Assembly (NCBI GenBank): GCA_001298545.1
Contig: LJCX01000030.1
Span: forward strand, 744,001-808,000
Direction of reading: 5' to 3'
Length of the DNA: 64,000 nt
Origin: Actinobacteria bacterium OV320
GTDB lineage: Bacteria > Actinomycetota > Actinomycetes > Streptomycetales > Streptomycetaceae
Part shown: positions 1-6,675 of the stretch, piece by piece
Layout of the letters: the number at the start of each line of letters is the position of its first letter
Numbering within the stretch: the stretch's first letter is position 1
Notes under the pieces: generated by a model
What the model saw: only the letters and a program-made list of their open reading frames with translations
Database searches by the model: none
What the model was told of the DNA's origin: nothing
Made by a program: the position numbers and the translations under genes

Positions 1-19
1 GCTGCGTTTTCGCAGGTCA

Positions 20-62
20 GCCCCCGTAGCTCAGTGGATAGAGCAGGCGCCTTCTAAGCACC
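20..62 (+). pseudogene. 5' half of a tRNA-Arg (anticodon TCT), truncated
   Basis: The sequence has a GCCCCCG acceptor 5' strand, a D arm (GCTC AGTGGATA GAGC), and an anticodon stem-loop with loop CTTCTAA, so the anticodon at 53-55 is TCT (Arg). The anticodon stem has one mismatch (C48/A60). No variable loop, T arm or CGGGGGC acceptor 3' strand follows within several hundred bases, so the gene cannot make a mature tRNA. The break falls just after the anticodon stem, a common recombination zone for integrases, and rpoA and other accessory genes follow. I read it as a scar of element integration, excision or rearrangement. Confidence 0.75.
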
Positions 63-784
63 TGCTCCATCGGTGCGGCGCTCACTGCTTGCGCGCCTGC
101 GCTTCGACCATGCCGGTCGAGGTTTCCATAAATTCCACAGTCCGCCGTAGTCCGAACAGTCTCAGAAGAAGTAGACAGTGAAGGCATCGAGGTCCTTAGA
201 GAGCCAACGTGAAATCTCGTGACCTTACGTTTCCGGATTACTCCGAAAACACTTTTTACAGGTCCGGATCCCACCGGGACGCTCCAGAACAAAGTACTGA
301 CTCGCCCGGGTGGGCAGGCGCGCTGCTCGTGTGCCGCAAGGTGTTCCACGACGTGCTGGGCGACCAGCCCCACCAGATCGACCGCAGGCGAAGTCGGCCA
401 GCCCCCGCAAGCCGCCCTACCCCGGTGTCACCCCGATCTCCCTCCGCGTCACCGGCGGGCAGGGGCGGTGTGTGCACCGTTAGCCGGGCGCCCAGTAGGA
501 GGCCGCTTTTGAGGTGTCACTGTCCCGGGCAACGCCATGATCACGGCACCACCCCGCCATGGCCGCGCAAGACGGCCAGCAACCGTACGCGCCCGCGAAC
601 TGGTTGTGGGCAAAGCGAAAGGCCGTGAGGACGCCGGGCAGAAAGGAGGCTTGAAACCTCCTCGCCGGGTTGGGGAGACGGGCGGTTCGGCCTCTGCGGA
701 GGCAGTATCGCCCGTATCGCCCGTACCCTTCGTGGTGTCTACGGCGTCACATAGCGGGCGCCGAACCACTGGAGGCAACACCTC
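63..784. other. Non-coding stretch and leader of rpoA
   Basis: No convincing gene is present. Bases 120-330 are noticeably AT-richer than the surroundings and look like junction or remnant DNA. A short open frame at 559-654 (31 codons from ATG, beginning MAAQDGQQ) has no recognisable family and is probably chance. The last ~130 bases are the untranslated leader of rpoA; they include a repeated GTATCGCCC (about 702-720) and end in the ribosome site GGAGG at 771-775. I see no clear -35/-10 pair. Confidence 0.5.
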
Positions 785-1807
785 GTGCTGATTGCTCAGC
801 GTCCGTCACTGACCGAAGAGGTCGTCGACGAGTTCCGCTCCCGGTTCGTGATCGAGCCGCTGGAGCCGGGCTTCGGCTACACCCTCGGCAACTCCCTGCG
901 CCGTACGCTCCTGTCGTCGATTCCCGGTGCTGCTGTCACCAGCATCCGCGTCGACGGCGTTCTGCACGAGTTCACCACCGTGCCGGGTGTCAAGGAAGAC
1001 GTCACCGACCTGATCCTCAACATCAAGCAGCTGGTCGTCTCCTCGGAGCACGACGAGCCGGTCGTGATGTACCTGCGCAAGCAGGGCCCGGGTCTGGTCA
1101 CCGCCGCCGACATCGCGCCCCCGGCCGGTGTCGAGGTGCACAACCCCGACCTCGTCCTCGCCACGCTCAACGGCAAGGGCAAGCTGGAGATGGAGCTCAC
1201 GGTCGAGCGTGGCCGCGGTTACGTCTCCGCCGTGCAGAACAAGCAGGTGGGCCAGGAGATCGGCCGTATCCCGGTCGACTCGATCTACTCGCCGGTGCTG
1301 AAGGTCACGTACAAGGTCGAGGCGACCCGTGTCGAGCAGCGCACCGACTTCGACAAGCTGATCGTCGACGTCGAGACCAAGCAGGCCATGCGTCCGCGTG
1401 ACGCCATGGCGTCGGCCGGTAAGACCCTGGTCGAGCTGTTCGGTCTGGCCCGCGAACTCAATGTCGACGCTGAAGGCATCGACATGGGCCCGTCCCCGGT
1501 GGACGCCGCCCTCGCCGCCGATCTGGTCATGCCGATCGAGGAGCTGGACCTCACCGTTCGGTCGTACAACTGCCTCAAGCGTGAGGGCGTCCACTCCGTG
1601 GGTGAGCTCGTGGCACGCTCCGAGGTCGACCTCCTCGACATCCGCAACTTCGGTGCGAAGTCCATCGACGAGGTCAAGGAGAAGCTCGCCAGCATGGGCC
1701 TGAGCCTCAAGGACAGCCCGCCCGGATTCAACCCGACTGCCGCTACCGACTCCCCCGGCGCCGACAACGACGCGGGCGCGGGTTTTATGGAGACCGAGCA
1801 ATACTGA
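785..1807 (+). CDS. rpoA: RNA polymerase alpha subunit, out of its usual operon
   Basis: The 340-aa alpha subunit is full length. The N-terminal dimerisation domain (about 1-230) contains GYTLGNSLRRTLLSS, the core of the beta/beta'-binding interface. The C-terminal domain (about 250-315) keeps RSYNCLKREGVHSVGEL and the NFGAKSIDEVKEKL helix used for UP-element and activator contacts. The GTG start follows GGAGG by a normal distance. The gene appears intact and functional. It lacks the expected neighbours (rpsM-rpsK-rpsD before, rplQ-truA after): a broken tRNA lies upstream and non-coding remnants downstream. In related genomes the block to the right of this island lies far from the ribosomal-protein operon. 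This is therefore probably a second rpoA copy, although a relocated single copy cannot be excluded from this window. Confidence 0.97.
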   Translation: MLIAQRPSLTEEVVDEFRSRFVIEPLEPGFGYTLGNSLRRTLLSSIPGAAVTSIRVDGVLHEFTTVPGVKEDVTDLILNIKQLVVSSEHDEPVVMYLRKQGPGLVTAADIAPPAGVEVHNPDLVLATLNGKGKLEMELTVERGRGYVSAVQNKQVGQEIGRIPVDSIYSPVLKVTYKVEATRVEQRTDFDKLIVDVETKQAMRPRDAMASAGKTLVELFGLARELNVDAEGIDMGPSPVDAALAADLVMPIEELDLTVRSYNCLKREGVHSVGELVARSEVDLLDIRNFGAKSIDEVKEKLASMGLSLKDSPPGFNPTAATDSPGADNDAGAGFMETEQY

Positions 1808-2175
1808 ACGCTCCACTGCGCCTGTCATAGAGAACCTCGCGTACGGGGACATGAGAACCTCCACGCTGTTCTCTGCCCGCAGAGACTGGCCAAGGCCGTC
1901 CTGCGGGACCGTGCAGTCACCGGCTGGCTGGCGCCGCAGGCCCCCGCCGACCAGCAGGCAGGCCGCCGCTGATCGGGCGGGCAGCGCCTGACGTGCGGAG
2001 CCCGCAACGACCACCCGCCGCACGACGGGGGCCGGGGTACCCATCGGCGAGGTCACCCACGTCCGGGGCATCATCGATCATGGCTGCGGCCCTCGCGGTA
2101 CTGGGCAGGCAATGCCCTGGCCGAGCAGGTCCTCCGACGGTGACAGATCCGCTCCGTTGTACCTATGGTGCGCCC
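1808..2175. other. Intergenic remnant DNA after rpoA
   Basis: This is 368 bases without a recognisable gene. No rplQ start follows rpoA. The best open stretch, about 1880-1972 on the + strand, reads as a short Ala/Gln-rich tail that I cannot assign. No strong terminator hairpin is visible after rpoA. A possible -10-like element lies just upstream of the next gene (TACCTATGGT near 2160). Confidence 0.4.
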
Positions 2176-2721
2176 ATGCTCGACGACGCAATCGTTCAAC
2201 TGGCCACAGCCAACCTGCTCTCCGCGCCCCACGCCCTCGACAACACCACCGCCCTGCCTACAACCGCGGGCGTGTACGCCTGGTGGGCGCGGCCTGACGT
2301 CTTGGCTGCCTTTCCCGGGATAGCCAACTCGGGCGATACCAAACAGCGGATGCTCTACCTGGGCAAAGCCAGCCGGCTGCGGTCCCGTGTCGCATCGAAC
2401 CACCTGAGGGACTCCGGGCGGTCCACTCTGCGCCGGACTTTGGCTGGCCTGCTCATGCCGACCGAGGGTTACCGCACCACCTGGACCGACCGCGTGGTAC
2501 TGATCCCGGAGGATGAGGCGCGCCTCACCGGCTGGATGCACCAGCATCTCGCCCTCACGTGGAGCGAGCATGAAGATCCGGTCCCGCTGGAGACGGAACT
2601 GATCTCCCAGCTGCACCCGCCGCTGAACGTCGACGGCGCGCAACACGGCTCCACCAGGGACAGCGTCAAACAGGCGCGAGCTTTCTACTACGCCAGCGCC
2701 GGCCCCCGTCCGGACGAGTAG
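2176..2721 (+). CDS. GIY-YIG-type nuclease family protein
   Basis: A 181-aa protein with hallmarks of the GIY-YIG fold: AGVYAWW near residue 31, LYLGKASRLRSRV near residue 60 (the YIG-like strand followed by the catalytic Arg region), and LETELISQLHPPLN near residue 140, which supplies a Glu and an Asn typical of the active site. Family members include endonucleases of mobile elements and repair enzymes; the exact role here is unknown. The open frame extends upstream, but the ATG at 2176 is the first start giving a family-like N terminus. There is no obvious ribosome site, so translation may be nearly leaderless. Its position between a displaced rpoA and a ubiquitin-like locus fits accessory or defence DNA. 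Confidence 0.6.
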   Translation: MLDDAIVQLATANLLSAPHALDNTTALPTTAGVYAWWARPDVLAAFPGIANSGDTKQRMLYLGKASRLRSRVASNHLRDSGRSTLRRTLAGLLMPTEGYRTTWTDRVVLIPEDEARLTGWMHQHLALTWSEHEDPVPLETELISQLHPPLNVDGAQHGSTRDSVKQARAFYYASAGPRPDE

Positions 2722-3039
2722 CCCAGCCCTCGCAAACGGCCCCGCACGGTACCGCAGGCCGCTGTGGACGGTGCTCTCATCCACCTATCCGCTGCGGAGC
2801 AATGCGTCTGGTTGCTCAGCGCCGGACGTCCGCTCGAAGCCACCGTTGTTGCGGACGGCACGACTGCTGTAGTGGCACCGGAGGGACCGGGTACGCCTTC
2901 GTCCCTCGACAGAGTGAGCGGACGGAGGCGAACTGTGCCCGGCTCCACCAGGACGGCACCGACCTGCACAGAAGGCTCTGCTGTGGGGTCTAGGGAGTGA
3001 TCACTAAGGTCACGCCACAGTAGTAGTGCGGGGTCCCAT
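2722..3039. other. Intergenic region, nothing recognised
   Basis: These 318 bases separate the GIY-YIG gene (+) from the 3' end of the STAS-HTH gene (-). Weak open frames exist on both strands, but none has a ribosome site, family resemblance or typical third-position GC bias. No tRNA, strong hairpin or repeat was seen. Confidence 0.4.
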
Positions 3040-3603
3040 TCAGGCGGGCACGCTGTAGATGAATTCCTTACCGCCACGATCGGGGCCTGCGGAGCGTTCA
3101 CGTCTGAGCGCCCCTGCTTCAAGGAGACGCTTGAGCCGGTTGTTCGCGTTGGGAAGGGAGATGTTCAGTTCTTCGGCCAGCTCAGCTGCGCGGAACGTAC
3201 TGAGCTTGCGGGCTTGTTGATAAGTGTCGGCCAGGACGTCCGCGTCTCCGAGGAGCGTGTGGCTCTCCGCATCCACAGCGAACTGCTTGCGCCGATGCAG
3301 GCATACGGTGACAGCGTCACGGGTCTCTTCGTTCAAGCCAGCGAGTTGCACGGCTTCGACGGCGCGGCTTTCGGCTGCCAGGAGTGTGTAGAACTTGCCG
3401 AGGAACTCGTCGGCGAAGCTGTTGGTCATCGCTGTGACGCCAGCGAAGTCGATGGTCAGCATGGCCAGGACATCCGTGTGTCGCAGGTGCTCTTCAAGGT
3501 CGGCTCGCGCTGAGGCACCTTTTGCACGCGTGAAGAGGAACTCGCCGTAGGGCTGTACGGGGAAGGTGCCCATTCCTGGTCTCGTCGTTTTCATTGAATG
3601 CAT
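3040..3603 (-). CDS. STAS-like (DUF4325) protein with C-terminal winged helix
   Basis: A 187-aa protein. Residues ~20-110 resemble the DUF4325 STAS-like domain, whose signature is seen as TIDFAGVTAMTNSFADEFLG (50-69). Residues ~130-187 form a winged-helix DNA-binding unit (LSTFRAAELAEEL, then NANNRLKRLLEAGALRRE and a wing ending in FIYSV). STAS domains usually partner GHKL ATPases in anti-anti-sigma-like switches, and the gene immediately upstream on the same strand encodes exactly that, 15 nt away. A transcription factor whose DNA binding is tuned by the ATPase is the natural inference. The start is ATG 3603; a second ATG at 3594 is possible. Neither has a clear ribosome site, so coupling to the upstream gene is likely. 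The start region itself carries the TTCAATG motif found in the divergent promoter. Confidence 0.75.
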   Translation of the reverse strand: MHSMKTTRPGMGTFPVQPYGEFLFTRAKGASARADLEEHLRHTDVLAMLTIDFAGVTAMTNSFADEFLGKFYTLLAAESRAVEAVQLAGLNEETRDAVTVCLHRRKQFAVDAESHTLLGDADVLADTYQQARKLSTFRAAELAEELNISLPNANNRLKRLLEAGALRRERSAGPDRGGKEFIYSVPA

Positions 3604-3607
3604 TGAA
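3590..3607 (-). promoter_or_regulatory. Repeated TTCAATG motif over the STAS-HTH start
   Basis: Read on the minus strand, two direct copies of TTCAATG (3607-3601 and 3598-3592) overlap the start codon, and the second continues as TTCAATGAAAAC. The promoter of the ubiquitin-like operon carries TTCAATGAAACC at 4569-4580. The shared core suggests a binding site for the HTH protein encoded here, allowing autoregulation. This is inference from motif sharing only. Confidence 0.4.
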
Positions 3608-3618
3608 GCATAGCGAGG

Positions 3619-4470
3619 TTACGGCGCAAATGAGACTCTCAGCCATGCCCACGTGCCCTCAACGGGCATCCCTGTGATGAAGCCGCGGACGGCAGGTGTC
3701 CCCGTGAGATGCCTGGCGGCGCGCACCAACCCGTGGCCGCTTCGCAGGACGAGCCGGGTCGGGCCCGTGCCGCCGGCCTGGCTAAGCAGGTCGGGCAGCC
3801 CATTGCCACGACCATCCCCGGTACCGCTGATGCCGCGCCGGAGGGCCCGACGGAGTGCAGTCTCGCTGTCCTCCAAGTCGGCGTGATCGGGGTTTTGGCT
3901 CAGGTGGGCAAGGACTCCGATGCCGTTGTCGCAGATGGCTACTTCCAGGCGGCGGGTTCCGGTGGTCTTTCCGGTGTACGCCTGGGCGGCGATGAAAGCG
4001 CCAGCCGGACCGCACCCATGACTGACGGCGTTGTCGATGAGCTCACCGACGCTGCGCGCGACCTGAGCACCGGGGGACGCACCAAGGTTGGCAACAGCGA
4101 GAAATCCTATGCGCTCACCTACGTCGTCGGCAGTATCCGGGGTTAGCAGGGTGGTCTCAAGGAGGGTCGTGTGGTGATCGCGCCGGTCGTCGAACGGAAC
4201 CGCCCCGACGACAGTGGCACCCTCGGGAAGCCGGGCAAGGAGGTCCATCCGCTGCAAGTAGGAGGCGACGCGGCGGTCGGAGGGGAGACGCAGCACGCTC
4301 TTGCTCGACATGGCAGAAGCAGCTTGAGCGAGCGCGGATACGGCGGTGAGGTCGAGTGGACTGATGAACTGCAGCCGCGTGGCGTCGATGGTGAGGAGCT
4401 CACCGGCGCGATGGTGGAGAACCAGGTCAGCACGGAGCAGAGGGTGGCGTCCGGCGAGTTCGAGTAGCAC
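3619..4470 (-). CDS. STAS-like / GHKL ATPase protein
   Basis: A 283-aa protein. Residues ~10-90 resemble a small STAS-type alpha/beta domain (TIDATRLQFISPLDLTAVSA). The C-terminal half is a GHKL ATPase: N box VGELIDNAVSHG (141-152), G1 box CDNGIGV (180-186) and G2 box GTGDGRGNGL (216-225). There is no dimerisation/phosphoacceptor helix, so it is an anti-sigma- or switch-type ATPase, not a sensor kinase. It is first in a two-gene minus-strand operon with the STAS-HTH protein and is divergent from the ubiquitin-like operon, with the shared control region between them. A regulatory module for the conjugation genes is the simplest reading; an effector role is possible. The GTG start at 4470 has a poor ribosome site. 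Confidence 0.7.
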   Translation of the reverse strand: MLLELAGRHPLLRADLVLHHRAGELLTIDATRLQFISPLDLTAVSALAQAASAMSSKSVLRLPSDRRVASYLQRMDLLARLPEGATVVGAVPFDDRRDHHTTLLETTLLTPDTADDVGERIGFLAVANLGASPGAQVARSVGELIDNAVSHGCGPAGAFIAAQAYTGKTTGTRRLEVAICDNGIGVLAHLSQNPDHADLEDSETALRRALRRGISGTGDGRGNGLPDLLSQAGGTGPTRLVLRSGHGLVRAARHLTGTPAVRGFITGMPVEGTWAWLRVSFAP

Positions 4471-4556
4471 GACACACCAGGATGCCAGGCGCGCCGCTCG
4501 GGAAAGAGCGTCACCCGTTCAGGCGTGTCGCATGAGTCTGCGGTGACTCGTGGTAC

Positions 4557-4580
4557 GGTTTCACCGACTTCAATGAAACC
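4557..4580. promoter_or_regulatory. Inverted repeat GGTTTCA-N10-TGAAACC, candidate operator
   Basis: Perfect 7-bp arms (4557-4563 and 4574-4580) lie just upstream of the AAGGAG ribosome site of the ubiquitin-like gene, in the 126-bp divergent promoter. The right arm forms part of TTCAATGAAACC, which recurs at the start of the STAS-HTH gene. A bound protein here would sit at or just after the likely transcription start and could control both directions. Confidence 0.5.
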
Positions 4581-4596
4581 AAATTAAGGAGTCGAG

Positions 4597-4869
4597 ATGC
4601 CTGACGTCTCCGCTACCCCCGACGCCCACCAGCGCGACTACAAGATCGTCGTGAACACTCGCGAGAAGACCGTCCACAAGGACGCCTTGACCTTCGAGGA
4701 GGCGGTCCGGCTGGCGTTCGACCCGGTCCCGTCGGGCCCGAACGTCTTCATCACGGTCAGCTTCCGGCACGCCCACCAGAAGCCGGCCGACGGCACACTG
4801 ACCGCCGGCCACAGCGTCAGGATCAAGAACGGGACGGAGTTCACCGTTGTCTCCACTGACAAGTCGTAG
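4597..4869 (+). CDS. Ubiquitin-like protein, single multiubiquitin-type beta-grasp domain
   Basis: A 90-aa protein with a flexible N terminus (~12 residues) and then one beta-grasp domain of the bacterial multiubiquitin type: a first strand with YKIVVNTRE, the helix TFEEAVRLAF, a strand FITVSFRHA, the typical GTLTAGHSVRIKNGTEF segment, and a final FTVVSTDKS. Family members often carry tandem copies; here there is one. The C terminus ends in Asp-Lys-Ser with no Gly-Gly and no extension beyond it. The ATG follows AAGGAG at a good distance. It is followed by, and overlaps by 23 nt, the E1-type gene, as expected for a modifier and its activating enzyme. The role in a conjugation or defence pathway is inferred from family and context. 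Confidence 0.82.
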   Translation: MPDVSATPDAHQRDYKIVVNTREKTVHKDALTFEEAVRLAFDPVPSGPNVFITVSFRHAHQKPADGTLTAGHSVRIKNGTEFTVVSTDKS

Positions 4870-6031
4870 CCCCGACCTGAAGCACCTCCAGGACGAGGGC
4901 TTCGAGATCGAGGTGAAGGACGGCCACCTGATCGTCCGCCATGTCCCCTACGTGGCGACCGATCGCACTGTGCAGTTCGGGGTCCTCGTGTCCGAACTGA
5001 CCATGGCCGGCGACATCACGCAGCCCCCGAGCACGCACGTGGTCCACTTCAGCGGCACCACCCCGTGCGACCGCACCGGGCAGCCGCTTAACCAGGTCAT
5101 CAACGGGCCGTCCGACTCGGTCCTGGCTGGGGTGCAGACGACGTTCATGTTGTCCAGCAAGCCTGTCGAGACGGGCGTGTATCCCGACTACTACGAGAAG
5201 ATGACCGCGTACGTTGCGATCCTGTCCTCCTCCGCCCAGGAGCTGGATCCCGAAGTAACGGCCCGAACGTACAAAGTGGCGCCCTGCGAGCCGCAGGACT
5301 CGGTCTTCCGCTACGCCGACACCGCGTCCAGCCGGGCAGGCATCGGAACGACTACTAAGCGTCTGGCCTCGATCGCGAACGTGGCGATCGTCGGTCTGGG
5401 CGGCACAGGCTCGTACATCCTGGATCTGGTCGCCAAGACCCCGGTCGGACGTATCCACCTGTTCGACGGCGACCGGCTCTTTCAGCACAACGCCTTCCGT
5501 GCCCCAGGCGCGGCCTCCGCGGAAGAACTGCAGGGTGCGCCCCTCAAGGTCGACTACTACACCGACCTCTACGGAAAGATGCGGTACGGCATCGTCCCGC
5601 ACCCGGTGTTCGTGGATGAGACGACCGTCGAGGAACTGCGCGGGATGGACTTCGTGTTCCTCTCACTCGACCGGGGATCAGCAAAACGCTTGCTGGTAGC
5701 GCGGCTTGAGGAGTACGGCATCCCCTTCATCGACGTTGGCATGGGCGTACTCGAATGCGATGAGTCACTAACGGGGCTGCTGCGCGTGACCACCAGCGTT
5801 CCTGGTCGACGCAGTCACGTCCACGACCGACAGCGGATCCCTTTCGCAGATGTGGGAGAGCACAACGCCTACGCGCGCAACATCCAGATCGCCGATCTGA
5901 ACGCCCTCAACGCTGCCTTGGCCGTGGTGAAGTGGAAGAAGCTCTTCGGTTTCTATGCCGACCTGGGCCACGAGCACTACAGCGTGTACCAGCTCGACGG
6001 GAATGTCCTCACCAGCGAGGACGCGGCGTGA
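4847..6031 (+). CDS. E1-like ThiF-family adenylyltransferase with N-terminal partner domain
   Basis: A 394-aa protein. Residues ~15-150 form a domain I associate with DUF6791-type regions that precede ThiF domains in bacterial ubiquitin-like operons. Residues ~165-390 are a ThiF/E1 adenylation domain: glycine-rich loop VAIVGLGGTGSY (179-190), acidic LFDGDRLFQHNAFR (205-218) matching the E1 DxD...N..R pattern, and FLSLDRGSAKR (271-281). Such enzymes adenylate the C terminus of a ubiquitin-like protein. Candidate catalytic cysteines are C74, C147 and C304 (VLECDES); I cannot tell which, if any, forms a thioester. The best start is TTG 4847, preceded by GGAG at 4836-4839, so the gene overlaps the modifier gene and is probably translationally coupled. 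No separate E2 or JAB peptidase gene is present. Confidence 0.85.
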   Translation: MSPLTSRSPDLKHLQDEGFEIEVKDGHLIVRHVPYVATDRTVQFGVLVSELTMAGDITQPPSTHVVHFSGTTPCDRTGQPLNQVINGPSDSVLAGVQTTFMLSSKPVETGVYPDYYEKMTAYVAILSSSAQELDPEVTARTYKVAPCEPQDSVFRYADTASSRAGIGTTTKRLASIANVAIVGLGGTGSYILDLVAKTPVGRIHLFDGDRLFQHNAFRAPGAASAEELQGAPLKVDYYTDLYGKMRYGIVPHPVFVDETTVEELRGMDFVFLSLDRGSAKRLLVARLEEYGIPFIDVGMGVLECDESLTGLLRVTTSVPGRRSHVHDRQRIPFADVGEHNAYARNIQIADLNALNAALAVVKWKKLFGFYADLGHEHYSVYQLDGNVLTSEDAA

Positions 6032-6450
6032 GAGAGGTCCGGTTGGCGCATGTGTTCGTCGATCGCTTCCCCGAACGCCTGGACCAGGGCGTGGTGTACA
6101 TTTCCGTACCCTTCGCCCTGGTCACCCACCTGTGTTGCTGCGGCTGCGGGTATGAGGTCGTCACACCTCTCGCGCCACAGGAATGGAAGCTGACTTTCGA
6201 CGGGGTCTCGGTCTCCTTACACCCCTCGATCGGAAACTGGAACTTCCCCTGCAAGTCCCACTACTGGATCCGCAACAGCACCGTTCACTGGGACACACGG
6301 CGTGCTGACAAAGAGATCTCCACCAGTCGCGCCGCAGCGCACGCAGTCAGCCGGGCCCCTCGAACCGGACCGACCGCGGCCGCCAAATCCGCTATGCCCT
6401 TCTCCATCTCTAAGTGGTGGGCTGCGCTATGGAGGCACAAACGCCGGTAG
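6028..6450 (+). CDS. DUF6527-type Cys-rich protein of the ubiquitin-like operon
   Basis: A 140-aa protein from a GTG that overlaps the E1 stop by 4 nt (GTGA). Residues 1-90 fit the DUF6527 pattern that travels with bacterial multiubiquitin/E1 operons: VREVRLAHVFV, a cysteine cluster CCCGCG (36-41), SVSLHPSIGNWNFPCKSHYW (61-80) and IRNSTVHW. The Cys/His set (C36, C37, C38, C40, C75, H78) suggests metal binding. The tail from ~95 is basic and low complexity. Codon 64 is TTA (6217-6219), the rare leucine codon read by the bldA tRNA in Streptomyces, so full-length product may appear only when bldA is active. The molecular function of the family is not established to my knowledge; a ligase-like or Ubl-binding role is speculation. 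Confidence 0.75.
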   Translation: MREVRLAHVFVDRFPERLDQGVVYISVPFALVTHLCCCGCGYEVVTPLAPQEWKLTFDGVSVSLHPSIGNWNFPCKSHYWIRNSTVHWDTRRADKEISTSRAAAHAVSRAPRTGPTAAAKSAMPFSISKWWAALWRHKRR

Positions 6451-6675
6451 CCGAAACGGCTTCTCGATGCAGCCTTGGCTGACCGTCCGAAGGACGTTGC
6501 GGGCGGCGTTAAGTCGCGCCACCACCCCCAGCGACTCCCGAGCGGCGACTTGCAGAGGGCCGCAGAGCTCCAGCACGTGCACTCCGCCGACCAGCGCTGG
6601 GACTCTTTTCGCTGAAGAGCCGCTCATTCCCCGCCGCTGCAGGCGACCTGACCAGCACTCCAATACGTCTGACAC
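6427..6675 (-). pseudogene. Possible IS605-type TnpB C-terminal remnant
   Basis: On the minus strand, an 82-codon open frame contains LCGPLQVAARESLGVVARLN followed by AARNVL. This recalls the end of TnpB transposases, where a zinc-ribbon Cys-Gly...AARES segment precedes DVNAARNILAAG. The second Cys pair is missing and the N-terminal ~300 residues are absent, so at most this is a degraded tail. It overlaps the 3' end of the DUF6527-type gene. It would mark the right side of the accessory island. The resemblance is short and could be chance. Confidence 0.3.

Noticed and set aside
17..373. Minus-strand 118-codon frame over the tRNA fragment
   Set aside because: It reads through the antisense of tRNA and AT-rich remnant DNA; no family resemblance or ribosome site.
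2764..3000. Short plus-strand open frame after the GIY-YIG gene
   Set aside because: No ribosome site, no recognisable domain, and equally good frames on the other strand.
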